A stretch of DNA of 64,000 bases from Montifringilla adamsi (taxonomy: Eukaryota > Chordata > Aves > Passeriformes > Passeridae): positions 16,085,433 through 16,149,432 of the forward strand of contig JAGGNK010009114.1 of NCBI GenBank assembly GCA_017590115.1, in the 5' to 3' direction. The notes under the pieces are model-generated. The model worked only from the letters and a program-made list of their open reading frames with translations, searched no databases and had not been told where the DNA came from. Position numbers and translations under genes: made by a program. Position 1 is the first letter of the stretch; the number at the start of each line of letters is the position of its first letter. This document shows, in pieces, positions 1 through 13,199 of the stretch.

Positions 1-3000
1 ACCTAAGTGCTCTGGTGATGGCTAGGACAACTACTCTTGGCTCTATTTCCTTCCTTCACACATTTTTTTGGGGTAAGAAAAGCTGCCAAAAAGTGGGAGT
101 TTTATGAAAGCAATCATAAAATGTTATGGGTAATGCTAAACAAATTATGTGTTACTCTACAAAAATGGCCATTTCTTTGGGGAAAAAAACAACAGATGCC
201 TGAGAGAGACCAGTTTACCTCTCTCAAAGCAATGATCAACCTACTGTCAAGGGCTATAACTGACAACTGCAAAGGATGTGGAGGGTCAACATTATCGAAC
301 CTGTTTTCCTGACAGTTTCTGAAAAAGCTAATAATGATTTGATATCTTGATGTCACTATCTGCAACAGGTATTTCCAGACATAAATGATGTACAGTGCCC
401 TACCCTGGGATTCAGGACACCTCAGTTCATTGCTTTTTACTGTCCCATAGTTGCTGTACTTAGACATTTTCCTCTAGGTCTATCAAATGTATTACTGCTT
501 TGCTAAGCAGGAACTACCTTTACTCTTCCCTCTGTATACTGTCTGCCATGATGGGACCAATTATCAGGACCATTACACAGTTATGATAAAAGTTGCTGTT
601 AACAGTATTTGGGCTGCTGGGCATTACGGTTTTTATTTTCCCCCTGTTTTCCTTGTTGTTTTCTTTACTGTATGCTATTACTGTATATTGCAGGCAGTTT
701 ATGGAAAATAGTTCATCTCTGACAGTCAACATAAGCCCTTCCTACAGCCAGCCCGTCATGCTCCTAGACCATACCTATGATGTCACCATAGACAGTTCTG
801 AACACAAGAGAATTTTAGAAATTGAAATAAGACCTTTGTGGTATTTAAAGTACCTGGGTGAACAATCTTAAAATTTCCACTTAGCTGGCACTGAAATTTG
901 GATGTGAAATGCTTTGGTTGCCTTAAATGCTGTTTCTGCATATGCTAAGGTAAAAAATGTTTCTGTTCTGACTCACACCAAGGGGTATCTAATTCCTCAG
1001 CCCTTTGAAGTCCATGCCTTGGGCACTTCTCCAAATACCACACCCAATTCAGCAAACGCTTTTGGGACCACCTAGGACAGCAGAATACACAATATGCACC
1101 CATCTAAAGTACTCTGCAGCTACACCAAGCAGCTGAAAAGGAGGGGACCTGGATTTAACTCTTCTTTTTGAGATGCAAATCCACTATTCTGCAGAGTGCA
1201 ATAACTACTAATCAACTGGCTAATGTGAGTTGGCATTTTCAATTTCTCCTGTAAAAACCTGTTCTGCATTGCACAAAAAGACTGGAGGGAATGGGGAGAG
1301 AGCGCAGCAGAGCCTGACTCCATGTTCTCATGATAGGCACTCACCTGGAAACAGAGAAATATGGCTCTCTATCTACTCTAATAGTACTGTTTATGCATTT
1401 CATTCCATGACTATCTAATGCAAAAGATATAAAATTAAGAGTCCATGAAGCATTAATTAATTTATAACCATTGTTCACTGGCTTTCATCCTCTGAGAATA
1501 GAACATTTTGTGCTCTGGAATATGAATGGCAAGTGCTGCTTCTCTACCCTCCCTGTTCCCTGTGTTATCAGTTTCATCAGATCACAAGCTCTTCCACCTA
1601 CACTCAGACCTTCAGAATTCTTCAGGGCTGCCTTGTTTCAGGTTACCCCAGGAAAGCCCAGTGTGGAGAGGAAACAGTGCACCAGCATGGCAAATAAATA
1701 AAGGGAGCTTCCAAGGACAATACCTCAAGTGATTTATTAGAAGCACCGTAAAAACATTCACAGTTCCTATTAGCAAATATAGGACCTGCCTGTGAAACTA
1801 CAAAGCTGTAATAGGGAACACATCTGTGGAATTCCTTTCCTTCAAGGTAATCCTTGCCGTTGTTGCAAATTCTAAATTATTAAAATGATAAACATTCACA
1901 AGTGATGAAAAGCAGGATTCACCATGAAATTTTAGAATTCCAAAGTGAAGTTATGCAGTATTGCCATGATGCAAAATGCAGAAATACACATTGTTGTCAG
2001 GATATTTTGCTGTTGTCAGCAGCTCAATTTTCCCAGTCTGTTCACTTTGCACTTACCCAACCACATATATAAAGTGTAATAGCTTATTTTTCTTTTCTGG
2101 TAATTCTTTCTGGCCTCTTACGAGAAATGAAGAGAATTTTATTTTCTTTGCTCACTAGTTTGTATGTGTTCTATCATCATTAAGAGAGGGTCAGGAGGGT
2201 GACCCTCATGGAAGTTGGGTTTCAAGACATAGTCCAAGACTTTAAGCCGTTGAGCACTTGTGGAGAGTTATATTTTTACTTCTAAAAGTCTGTAGGTGAA
2301 GGTGAGGTGCAAGGTCTATGCGAGGAACATGAATCTTTTAGTTTGGAAGTATGAATATGATTTTGCTGTAATTGGAATAATCAGAGGTTCAGCTTTTTTT
2401 CTCCATGAAAGTAGAAAAAACAGCAAATGAATTAACTTACTTGAAGTATAGAAGCAAGAAAAAGTCAGGAATCATGGCATTTGGTTATAACATTCAGAAA
2501 GCCTCTATTTTATAGAATCACTCCTATGGTGCCCTTTGTGCTTTCTAACTGCATAGGATAAAGAAGGAGATGGTGTAGGTTCTATTTGTATTTTAGCTTT
2601 ATAAAAGTTATTTTGTAATAATTCTTTTTCTTATGTTGGTCCAAGCAGGTGATATCACTGCTCTTTTTTTCCTGCTTCAACCAACATTTACCAGGCTTGT
2701 GAAGCCATCTGGGTAATCAGCTAGTTCTGTAACTGCAATGAAAGACAGAGGAAGAGAAAGTTAGGCTAGAAGGAGATAAAAATAAGCAAGCATGAGAGGT
2801 ATATTTGGGAATACTGAGGCAAACATCACCTGAACAGCACCATTGAAGACAACTGATCTTCACTGAATTTTTCAGCTACAAGGTTGTGCTGCTTGACCCT
2901 AAAGCGATCACATCAAAATTTTCAATGGTTTCTAGAACCAATTTATTATTTTAAACCACTGAATTTCTTCAAAACAAAAGCTGGAAGGAGACATTAAAGA

Positions 3001-4427
3001 TGACTTGCAATGAGATACGAACTTCATGTTTGCAAGTCCATGTTTTCTACCTGTGGAAATCAAGCTCATAATGTAAAGACTAGAGAGAAGCTTGAATACA
3101 CATTTGAATACACAAACTGAACTTAAAAATAGAAGCAATAAAATACAGCCCACAGAAATCAGCACCGTCTAGGACTCTGTATCTTTACCCAGGATCTCGG
3201 GCACCTTGTGCAGCCCGGGCTGAAAGCCACACTATTTCAGCTACACTGCTATTGCCATTGTGTTAACATGTGGAAAACTATCTCCAATTCTGCCTAAAGA
3301 GCAGAGGCAAAAGTACTGAACAGGAATTCATCAGAAAGATCTGACTTAGAAAACATATAAATTAGGAAAAAAAGGTGAAATTTTAACAATGATTAAAAAA
3401 AATTATTTTCTTTTCCAATTTTTTTTCTTTTTAAAAATTTTTTCTGCAGGACCAGTAAACTAGCTCCAGTGCCTCAAGGTTAGCAACCTTTAAATTCAGA
3501 AATTCATGCATATAATCCATAATGACAAAGGACTGTAGCTGAAACTGCTTATATTAAGAGAAATTTCAAACACTAAAAATCATATCTACTAAATAATTCT
3601 GATTAATATCTTAGATATCATGAAGAGACTGTGAATCTGTTACTCATTTAAACTGAACTGGATAAACTCCTCTGACAGCTCTGCCAGTGAAATTGGAAGT
3701 CAGAAGTCCTAATTCCTTTAAGGGTCCTGGGCAATGTTTCTTAATGTTGGAAAAAATAAGATTCAGTTTCTTAAAATGTCATTATTTTAATAATTTAATA
3801 AATGTCATAATTTACTTTTTTTGGTATAAAAATACTAAGCAGGTGATATACTGCTCTTCCAGGTCTCTTTTATACAATAAAAAAGTCAGAATGACACTAC
3901 TCTAACTCATTTATCATAAATTACCAAATAGGAATAAAAAATTACCCCAAAACCTTTACAAATATATCATACACAAACAAAGCCACAATATTACTTGCAA
4001 TATGAGACAAGGGGTGCATATAAAGATTTCCTACCATGAGACTGTTATGATCTCTTAAATATTTTACCCCAATGTCTTTTTAGCATTAGTTTTTTCATGT
4101 TTTTGCACATTTGTCAAGGCTGAATTTGTTGCATTTTAAGACATCCTGAAAACACAGCAACTGTGCTTATTCTCTTTGTTCAGTTTCTACTCCCCACTTT
4201 CTCCTCTATTAATTTCTCAGCAGCTATGAGCAAACTTTCAATACTTTCACAGTGTACAATTTACTTGTAGAATTATCCAATCTTTCTGGAAGAGAATGGG
4301 AGAATTAACCAAAATAAAAGCTTGTGGCTGTTTCCATGGTCATAATTTGGAAACAATGCATTATTTTGTTACCAAAAAATAAAGGAAACAACTCATAAAG
4401 CAGCACATATATTTCCATATATGCATG
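1..4427. other. Unique AT-rich noncoding sequence
   Basis: No gene or recognisable transposon is visible here. The reading frames on both strands are short (all under 120 codons), have no recognisable domain and no splice-site context joining them. The only low-complexity part is an A/T-rich stretch around 3366-3447, with alternating A and T runs that end in a polypyrimidine-CAG. That looks like a splice acceptor, but the donor 30 bases on is poor and nothing suggests an exon. Confidence 0.7.
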
Positions 4428-4428
4428 G

Positions 4429-4449
4429 GTGTGTGTGTGTATGTGTGTG
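4429..4449. repeat. Short (GT)n microsatellite
   Basis: About ten GT units, interrupted by one AT. Short and imperfect; an ordinary dinucleotide repeat. Confidence 0.85.
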
Positions 4450-5111
4450 CAGTGTTCTGTCTTCCCATTTCCCATGCATTTTAAATTTTAAATGATATTC
4501 TCCATTCACTGTCCATACACAATCATGTCATGTGAATATATTCTTTAAATGTGTGGTATTTCAATTGAAGCTAAAAGGTCATGGATCTTTATTTTCAAGA
4601 GAAATCTTTTGTGTAGACAATCAAGAAATTAAATCTTTATTTCCTTTCCACCACCACTGACTAGACTAGTGTCGTTTAATACCCTGACATCTTCAAACAC
4701 TTTTGCATTTTGTAGGAAAAAAAATACATTTCCATCCAGCTCAGTGAAGGAGAGGAAGTTTTAAGCTAAAAGTCTAGTTTGACTATTGAAGAGATGTCTG
4801 CAAATGGAGAAAATGCTAATGTAGCCATTCAGAAACCCCAGAGTGCAGTGTGCACTGAGAAAGACAACTAAAGAACTTTTCAGAGTACTCAGTTTTGGGT
4901 CCTGACATTAGAGATTCATGGCAACAATTTTGTGAACAAAGTTACAAGAACAGTCTTAAGATAATTCAGTACTCTAACACTCTTGTGTCTTTCCCCTCCC
5001 TACTTTTCCTGTCGTGGTGGAATCAGACATTTCAGGAGAAATCTCAGCTGAAAATGCAATGAAGAGAGATGTTCCTGGATCTGATTAACCTACAGTCCAA
5101 ACAGGATAATG

Positions 5112-5224
5112 ACAGAAAGAGCTGAGTCACTTGTCTCAGTTTACATAGAAAATCAGAGAGAAAGCTGGAAACAAAAGTCCATTGAGATCCAAACCAGTTT
5201 GTGTTGATAACCACTGGACCATTG
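5112..5224 (-). mobile_element. MIR-like SINE relic, antisense
   Basis: Read on the plus strand, the block matches in order the landmarks of a reverse-complemented MIR/tRNA-derived SINE: a 'gagtcacttgtctcagt' stretch (the degraded 'gtgacttgcccaaggt' core), a 'gagagaaagctggaaa' stretch (the 'gcagagctgggaa' segment), then an ending in 'taaccactggacca', which is the usual tRNA-derived head seen from the opposite strand. The match is by eye against the family as I remember it and is strongly diverged, as expected for an old amniote insertion. A chance GTGACTCAGC core lies on the minus strand at 5121-5130. Confidence 0.55.
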
Positions 5225-5228
5225 GGCA

Positions 5229-5919
5229 GTGCATCTTCCCATGTGATGTCTGACAGCAGTACAAGAGAGGAAATGGTGACACTCAATCATCAAGCTATGC
5301 CAAAGAGTTTAGTATTTTTTCATTTCAACATGTCTCTTTTTTCCCCTCACAGAGCCATTTGTGTGCCTTTTGAGACAGCCCCTGCAGATGAAACCAGCTG
5401 CACATTAAAAAAAAAAAAAGCCAGCAGCCTATGGAGATAACTTGCACCATTGTGTTCCTTACAGTGATGAGCAAAGACCCTTGATCCCAAATGTAGCTGA
5501 GTACTTAACTCATGGGGATGACAGTTCTGAGGAGACTGACCAGAAATAATGAGGCTGAGACCAGTTATTTATTCCATTTGCCAAATTTGCATTGGTAGGA
5601 AGGTAAAGATTTTGAGCTTCTGTATTTCCTCACAGTGCTGTTTTAAGGAACTATTCCTAAACTAGCCATACTAAAGGTTTCTCAACTACTGGGTCAGAAC
5701 AGATGATCAGAGTCATAAGGCATTAGAAATATCACGAATCTGCAACAGAAAGAAAATCACATTCCCAAAGTATTCATAGCCTTCAGGGCCAAGTGCTCTC
5801 TGTAACCTCTCATAACCAGAGTTAGCACTGTTACCATGGACACTTTCTCTTCTCCTTTTAATAAGAAACATGTAAATTTGGAAATAAGTAGAAACACAAT
5901 GACATGATGTTCTTTTCCC
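5229..5919. other. Unique noncoding sequence
   Basis: No gene, exon or transposon recognised. The only low-complexity stretch is a 13-base A run near 5407-5419. Confidence 0.65.
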
Positions 5920-5978
5920 CTGTTCTTTTGTTTTTCCTGTTTTGTTGGGTTTGGTTGGGGCTTTTTTTTTTTTTTTAA
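5920..5978. repeat. T/G-rich low-complexity tract
   Basis: A stretch almost free of A on the plus strand, made of TTTTG and TTGGG words and ending in a run of about 15 T. Similar in style to the longer tract at 55682-55846. Ordinary low-complexity DNA. Confidence 0.75.
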
Positions 5979-8117
5979 TTTATTGCTAGCATTTCTAATT
6001 GAACATGAAATACTTTCTCTCCCACCTCTTCCTGTCAAATATAAATGAATACTAGTTAAAAAAGGGAAGCATATTAACTCTATCTCAGTAGTTTAGTGAA
6101 AGAGCAGTCTCTTACCCATGTTGGGCAGCACTAAAACCTCCAAATGCAACAGGATAGAAAACTGAAGAAACACCAAAGCAAGAGGAAAGGAATCCTGAGA
6201 CTGCAAATTCTTCTTCTGTCATGGCAAAAGCCAAGCTATCCAGGCAAGAAAATCATGTTTGTTACATAAAAGCAACTTATTCATTTATAATGAAGAAGTG
6301 GAAAAAAAACCATAGGAACAAAAAACACTAAAACCAATAAACATGCAAATTCCTAACTCAGCCTTCAAAACATATTCAATTTTAAAACCTGTTTATCCTT
6401 CAGAATAGCTAAAGAAATAGGAGAGAAGAAAAAGAAAAAAGTGTAATCTCTAGCTTTAAAAAAAAAGCTTATTGAGAAAGCTTGATGAGACTACTGAGTG
6501 AACAAGATGATTTCATAATACAATTTGTGCCAGTTTGGTAATGACACTAAATATGCAGAATAAAAAACAAGAGCAATCATCCATCATTCAAGTCACTGCT
6601 CATTTATTTATCTTTAATATTTTTTTGCTGGTGCCAAACTTCCTTCAGAAACTAGCTGGATTGATTGAAGCTGGACAGTGCAGAACTTTAGTCTAAGAAA
6701 CATTCTGACACTTAAATTATGTTCCATAATGCATGTGTTCCATTTTTATAGAAATTTGAAGGAAAAATTTTTCAAGGTGTTTTCAAGAGGAAGCAGTGAA
6801 GCAGGTTACAGACTGCTTTGCACCTGAGAGCTGTGAAAGGACCTTGGCCATTGCATGAGACACAAGGCAGGAGGGAGTATGGAGTATGAACTTTATGTAT
6901 GTACTGAAATAGCAAAGTCAGATCTAAGCTGTACTCTTTAAAGTCTTCAAAGAAAGCTGAAAGACAAGGATTTATTTTAGCTGCTGAGTGGGGTGGACCT
7001 GCTTTATGATACTGACATCTCCCAAGGGTAAAGAGATTCCATTTAAGCAGTCCTGTTATTTTTCTTTTGCAAATTCTGAAGTCTGTCGTGGTGAGGAAAA
7101 TATTTCAGTAGAAATTTGCCCATCTAAAGGCAATTGGTTAATAGGCAGTCACTTTCTGCTGATTGTCGATTGATTGACTGACTGATTGGTAGAGAGTGAG
7201 CTGAGACATGGTGGGAACGTCTTTTCACTGATGGCAGATCACCTAGTTTAAGATGTGACAGTTCATTTTCTGTAATGCCTTTCTCTTTCCCCTGACAGGA
7301 GCCTGTTTGACACACTTGGACTGAGTCTTTGAGGCAGACAATGAATCCCCCTGCCCTTTGGCTCAGGCTGGGTGTGATTCATCATGTCCAGCAGTAGCCA
7401 AGATCTCCCTTTACTTTCTCCTTCCTACAGCTTGCACCTGCTAGAGAAAGCTTGCTGGGAGAGGATGAAGCCTAGATGAAGAGCTGACGGAAGAGCCAGT
7501 CCAGGTTTCATCACAAGTCAATGGTTTGGTGTTCATGCACTGGCTGGATAACTGAAAGCTTTCCTCTGATACTTTCATCCCTCCTTGCATTCTGGGGCTT
7601 TGAAATGATTTTCAGAATGGAAATTCATACCCTGTTGGAGCTGATCAATAGCCCCAAGGGCTGATGCAGAAGACAGATTGCTCTGGCTACAGTCCCAGGG
7701 AAGCCCCAGCACCACAGCTGTAAGGGTAGATACAATCACAAAACTTGTCTAGACTTTATGTCTAGCAGTAGGTGAGATCTGGGTAAAATAAGCTGATACT
7801 GGAGGTAAACAAAATAACTTACTGATTATCAATAGAGGTACTCAAGTGACACCACTTAGAATCCTGACTAAGAAAAGCTACAGCTTAGAAATGTTGTGAG
7901 ACCAATCCTTAGCTATAAAGCATCCATACTATGGGGACAGATTATTTCTGATCCATTTTGGCCAGCATTCGAAATTAAACTGTTTACACTGTACAGAGTC
8001 TGTAGAGTTGAATGATATGAAAGGATAGGTAGAGTGACTATCTGCTTCAATATTTTTTAATAGCTTTTCTATTAAAAGATAAGCAGAGAGGTCTGTGAGA
8101 AAGAATACAAAAGTGGA
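5979..8117. other. Unique noncoding sequence
   Basis: No gene or transposon recognised. A short run of imperfect TTGA/CTGA tetranucleotides lies near 7165-7187. Open reading frames are short and show no coding character. Confidence 0.65.
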
Positions 8118-8240
8118 AATCATACAGCCCTGGAGTTTAGGCCTCATTCTTCCACTGACTTTTTTTTTTTTTACCTTTGGTTTTGGGCAAACCACTTATA
8201 TTGCATCTCTTCCTATCCCTAATTATAAACTCTAAGACTC
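8118..8240 (+). mobile_element. MIR-like SINE relic, sense
   Basis: A 'cctcattcttccactgact' segment, a 13-base T run, then 'ggttttgggcaaaccactta' followed by 'catctcttcctatccct' matches the sense-strand MIR order (a 'cactgactt' block, 'ttgggcaagtcacttaacc', then the pyrimidine-rich 'cctcagtttcccc' part). The T run looks like a later expansion inside the element. Diverged and identified by eye only. It lies in unique sequence with no gene beside it. Confidence 0.5.
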
Positions 8241-10818
8241 ACAAAACACACAAAAACGTGTTTTCCTGCTTTTCTTGTTTAAACATCAGTTACTAACTGT
8301 ATAGCACATTGAACTTAAAAGGTTAACTTTTGCCCTGTCACAAATAGTAAGTCTTAATATTGATTCACTGAAATGGTTACTTTACAGCTGTTATAGAAGT
8401 TAGTTTTATTAGCTGACCTTATCTCTCTGCATTTGGCTTTTGTGCATTCTCTTGTAATGCCTTAGGTTCACTCGGTTAAATTTAAATTAGTTCATTTCTG
8501 TTTCTGAAAGTAGTTATTCAAAAGGTAGATTGTCTTTGAGCTTACTGAATAAATATGCTTCATATACTACTGGCAAGACTTAACTTTTGAATTCTTGGTT
8601 TTAAATTCTTCCTCTTATGCAGAACTGTAGTCCTCACAACAATCCATCAAATGCAGATTTTTGGGTGGTTTTTGCCAGAAAATGTACTTTAAAAGGGGCT
8701 TATACTTAAATCTGCTCTTCAGACTACAAACAGCTTAATGGATTGTTGACAAAGAATGTAGAGCTCAAGCAGGATGTGATAATAGCGGGTGTTTTCTCAC
8801 TCTTATACAGTTTATACAACTTTTATTTTCATTTCATGCCTGGCTGTCACTTAGAAGAATACAGCAACAAAGATCTTGGTACTAAAGACTAGAATTAAAA
8901 GATAAAAAACAGAAAGAAATTGTGGAATCAGAACATATATCAGAGATAACAATAGGCTTCTCGTGGCCAAAGGAGGCCAGATGTCTGATCAATTGCAGTA
9001 TGAAGGAAGTTCAGGTAATGGCTCCAACTCCTTTCAGTCCCCAGGCCTGCAAAGAGACTTTTCTGTGTCCATAAGGGATCAATGGTTTAATAACTAAGTT
9101 ATTAGGCTTGAAGGTTACCCTGTGAAGTTTCAGCAGATGGTATTTACAGAAGGAACAATTAAAGGTCTGGGCTAAACAGGAACACTCACAGAGAGGCAGA
9201 GTCACCTCTTGATTAAGTCTGCCAGAATTGTCTTCTGGATTTTTGTTTTTCCCCTTTGGTTTTGTGTCACTGGATTACTTTCCAGGAAAATTCCTAATCC
9301 AGCAGAGCCACCATTAATCAAGAAAAGTTTATTTTGTGGATGGCTCATTCTGCATGTGCACCTGGATATTACATGTCACCACCAGCTTCCTGTTCCCTTC
9401 CAAAGAGCCCCTGTAGGGATACGGTGGCTGAAATGCAAAGCTCTCTATCCATTCCTAAATTAATGCACACTGTTTCCTCAGATGATGCACAAAGAAAAGG
9501 TCTGTAAATTATCTGCAGAGGTCTCTCACAATTATATGCTATTTCTCTGAAAAAGACAGAAAACAAGAAAAGGAATAGAGACAATCTGCCAGTCCATCTC
9601 CCTATGAAATTTGTTCTCAGTGATGGCTTTATAATCTTTCCAGTCTTTTCTCCATGCATTTTCCACGTTTGTTCATACTAAATCATAATTACCTGAAATT
9701 GCCACAAGAGACACTCTAATACCACTAGAAAAATCATCATCTTTCCAAGCAAGATAAATGTAAAGTACTGCAGAAGTTGTAGAGAAACAGTTTTTCTTTG
9801 CTTGCTAATTCCATTTTGGGTAAAGATGGAGGAGCATTCTGAGGAATTGATTATTTTAGGCTTTAAAGTCAGATGAATTTATAAATATCTATATAAACTT
9901 TGCATTTATTTACCTCAGGTAACAAACACATGCGAACATATCTTGTACCCATTGTCTGCATTTTCTGTTTCTTTAGAATGCCAAGCTGACAGCTTACAGC
10001 CTGTGCAATCAAACCTGTGCCTGTCAAATAGGGAACTGCACTTTCTATACACTACCTCTGGCATGCAACAAAAGGCATCCAGTCACACAAAGAATCAGAG
10101 ATGTTTTTGTCAAAATATTTCTTGTGACACTGGGAATTAATGTAATAACAAAAGTTATCAGTCACAGAAAGCTGCAAATCCACAGCTGGAGTAAGCGTTT
10201 TTTAAGAGAAGGAAATTGGCTCATTACTAAGAATGGAGTTTCTCAGTTCTGGCCTCTCTCGCTTTATATTTTAGTTCAAATGTATTTGGATTCCCAAACA
10301 TCAGTTTTACTAAAAATCGAATCAAGACACTACAAAGGGCAGGTTTGCAGCCAGTCCAGTTGGAGAAGTGAAAATGAAATGAAATCCTGAGTCTTTACTA
10401 AAATTAGTATTACAGTTTTGCTGTATCCAAAGTGGGCTTGAGTTGACACCCAGGCCCACATTCACAACTGCTCTCAGCCATGAGAAAAGCCTAAATTCAT
10501 CATGCCTGAGGGTCACTTTGGTGGATGGGCGTCCTCTAGTGACACCACATCAACATCAGGTGCAGGGCCGGCTGCATTGCACAGCTTGTATTTAGGACTC
10601 CTTGTTAATGGGATTGTTCTGATTTCTGTGCTTGTCCATTGGCTTCAATTGCAGCTGGTGGGATGTTGACCATTTTAACACCAGCCAGCACTGAGAGATG
10701 GTGAGAATTCAAGCCCACACATGAGGGTTTATAAAGTATCTTTCTAGCCACAAACTGTGCTGTGTAGAAACCAAGTTTTTCTATTACCACTTTTCTCACT
10801 AAGGTTCAACTAAACCAT
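8241..10818. other. Unique noncoding sequence
   Basis: No gene or transposon recognised. It contains a CTCF-like word at about 10529-10545 (see findings). All reading frames are under 100 codons. Confidence 0.65.
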
Positions 10819-10968
10819 AGTCCCCAACATAAGATGGACGTGGAATTGTGGGAGCAAGTCTGGAGGAAGGTCTTGAAGATGATCAGAGGTCTGGAGCACT
10901 TCTCCTTTGAAAAAAGGCTGAGAGCATTGGGGTTGTTCAGCCTGGAGAAGACTCTCCAAAGCAGAGGT
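10819..10968 (+). mobile_element. CR1 LINE fragment, plus orientation
   Basis: The segment follows the noncoding 3' part of avian CR1 closely: 'gtccccaacataagatgga', a 'gtgggagcaagtctggagga' block, 'gaagatgatcagaggtctgg', 'gagcacttctcctttgaa', then 'ggggttgttcagcctggaga'. CR1 is the dominant bird LINE and copies are usually 5' truncated. This one is also cut at its 3' side, ending soon after the 'cctggagaag' landmark, so it is a dead internal fragment of about 150 bp with no coding capacity. A 3' truncated CR1 implies a later deletion or rearrangement at about 10968. Confidence 0.9.
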
Positions 10969-13199
10969 TAATACTGCTGCCAACAACAGCACTGTCTAGA
11001 TCTATCATTTGTAGATATGGGTGAAGATTTCACACAAAAGGGAAATAAATTACAGGCAGCTGTTTGTTTGGGTTTTGGGTTTATTAAATTCTGCTAGGAG
11101 ATCTGACAGAAATTACATTTTCAGTCTTGGATCTTTAGGTTATTGCAAAGAGGCCTGAGAAAAGAGTGGAAAGAGGCATCTATAAATTACCTGGTCTCAT
11201 GGTAGTGTCCTTGCAGCCTAGAAGCAAGATGAAGATAAGGGAAGAAGGAATTCCAACCAGGCACATGATTTAGAAGACAGATCAACATGCTGGCTTCATG
11301 TCAGCAGAAAATGATGCAAGACAAATGACAAATCTATTCTTTGCTGGTAACTTCCTCATTTACTAACATTGTCTTAGCCAGTGGGAACCTCTGACCAGGG
11401 AAAGTCCTTCAGTGATGGGTACTTGTATCTATCTATATACATACACATGAAGTATCTTTCCTCTCCTCCATAAAGATGGTCTGAAGCAACTTGTAGTGAA
11501 AGAAAACATGCCCAGAATATCCAGCTAGTATTTATCCTTACTTCCACACCTCAGATGGAGTTAGAGGATTGAGATGCAATAATTCATGCGTCTATTCAAA
11601 CATCAATGGAATACAATAAAGGTCATGAAATCTCATACTTTGGAGACTTCTGGTATGCAACCTATGTTGATAGAAAGCAACTCTCCTCTTAATGTAAATG
11701 AGGCAAGTGCTTCTGACTGTATTTCCCTGTATTTCCTGATATTTATCAAATGCTGCCAAATTTCCTCTTTTTTTGCCTTCATCTGGGTGCAAGACTCCTG
11801 GAGACCTCCAGGAGCAGATGTGGTATTTGCGATTTTGTTCTGAACAATCTGGCTGTTTTGAAAATATTCACAGTAAAGCCAGTTACAACACCAGATGTGA
11901 AAGTAGTAAAGCAGCATCTTGTGTTTACATTTTAATTTCTCCAGCTAGGAAGGCTGGAGTGTTTATGCACTGGAAACTCATAATATGGGCTGCCTGCTCT
12001 AATAATCTGTTACTTTTATATGGTGCCACTCACCTCACAATGCTCTGCAAGCCTTCTGTGCAGAGGACCCACCCACTACAAAACTGAGGCTCCCACAGGT
12101 CTGTGATACAGCAGCTGGATATTAATTCTTAATAGTAATAACCCTAGTGTAGAAGTAAAGGGTAAATGAGAACTGCATCTAACAGCAGCTGCTGAGAGGG
12201 CTTAAAATTGGCAAGTCTAGGTGCCTGTATGTGTGTGTGAACTTTACAGCATTTGAACATCTCTAAGACTCATCAACTTTAGTGCTGTTTCAAATCAGAT
12301 CCCAGGATTCTAAATTCAAGGCACATGGAGTGGAAATCCCAGCTCATCTTTTGCCATGGAAGAGGTATTTTTCTTTTTTGCATGTTCGAGGGAGCCAAGT
12401 AATACCAAAGCAAGGAAAAATCATCTGGCATTGTGGCAGCCCATTAAACTCAGTGCAGGCAGTAGTCAGGTAAAGAATCTGACTCTGAAATTCATGCCAG
12501 GTTTGAAGTAAGGCACAGATACTGCTCTCTGTCTCAGAGGGAAGGGATGACATGGCATAGAGATCAAATCTCTGTATTTCCTAACAGTGCTTTCAGGGTA
12601 CTGCTCAATATTTCCAGCACACACAAAACTAGGACGTAAAACCAGAAACTCAAGCTGCTGTTAATGGGATGTAGTGAAGGCAGAGCTGTATGCTGATGGA
12701 CACAGGATCCAGGAAACAAAGGTAAATGCCCTCATGGAGGTCTCCACAAGCCACCACATTTGTCCTTTTATGTTTGTGCAATTAGATGGGAGAGGGTTCA
12801 GCTTTGGGGGTTTATAATCAGCATGTGGCTAGTAAAGACAACAACAACAGTACAGTCAAAGATACAGAAGAGTTATTTATTGCTAAACCCCTTCTGTTAG
12901 CTGAAATGGAGGCCTGGCCATGACAGCTCCTGCTATGAAGCCCAGAAGTACTGGGAGTACTAGTAGCCCAGTAGGCTGGGAAAGGAGTGCAGCCCTCAGC
13001 ACAGGAAAGACCTATGGGAAAGAACAGAAACTGCAAAGGCATCCCTGCAATGCCAATCTCTGAATTCTGAGCAGGTCACCAACACCCTCGTTTCATCCTG
13101 CTCTTCTCTACCTCAGTCTTGAGAACAATTTTTTTCCTTTTTGTCAAGTTATTTAATGACAAGGAGGGGTAAATTGAAAAACTTTCTTTCTGATTAAAT
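10969..13199. other. Unique noncoding sequence
   Basis: No gene. A weak L2/MIR-like resemblance near 12070-12115 is too poor to call. A small hairpin-forming word (TACTGGG...CCCAGTA) lies at 12949-12973. Several overlapping reading frames between 11586 and 12087 encode no recognisable protein. Confidence 0.6.

Noticed and set aside
114..467. 117-codon minus-strand ORF overlapping a 91-codon plus-strand ORF
   Set aside because: Neither has recognisable motifs or splice context. Mutual shadows in noncoding DNA.
3410..3481. Polypyrimidine-CAG followed by a short segment and GTTAGC
   Set aside because: The donor lacks the GTAAG/GTGAG consensus and the intervening segment is about 30 bases. Not a credible exon.
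12070..12115. L2/MIR-like wording ('acaaaactgaggctcccaca')
   Set aside because: A single landmark only; the expected neighbouring landmarks are absent.
13061..13130. MIR-like sense wording around 'gagcaggtcaccaacaccct'
   Set aside because: Partial resemblance to the MIR core without the flanking landmarks.
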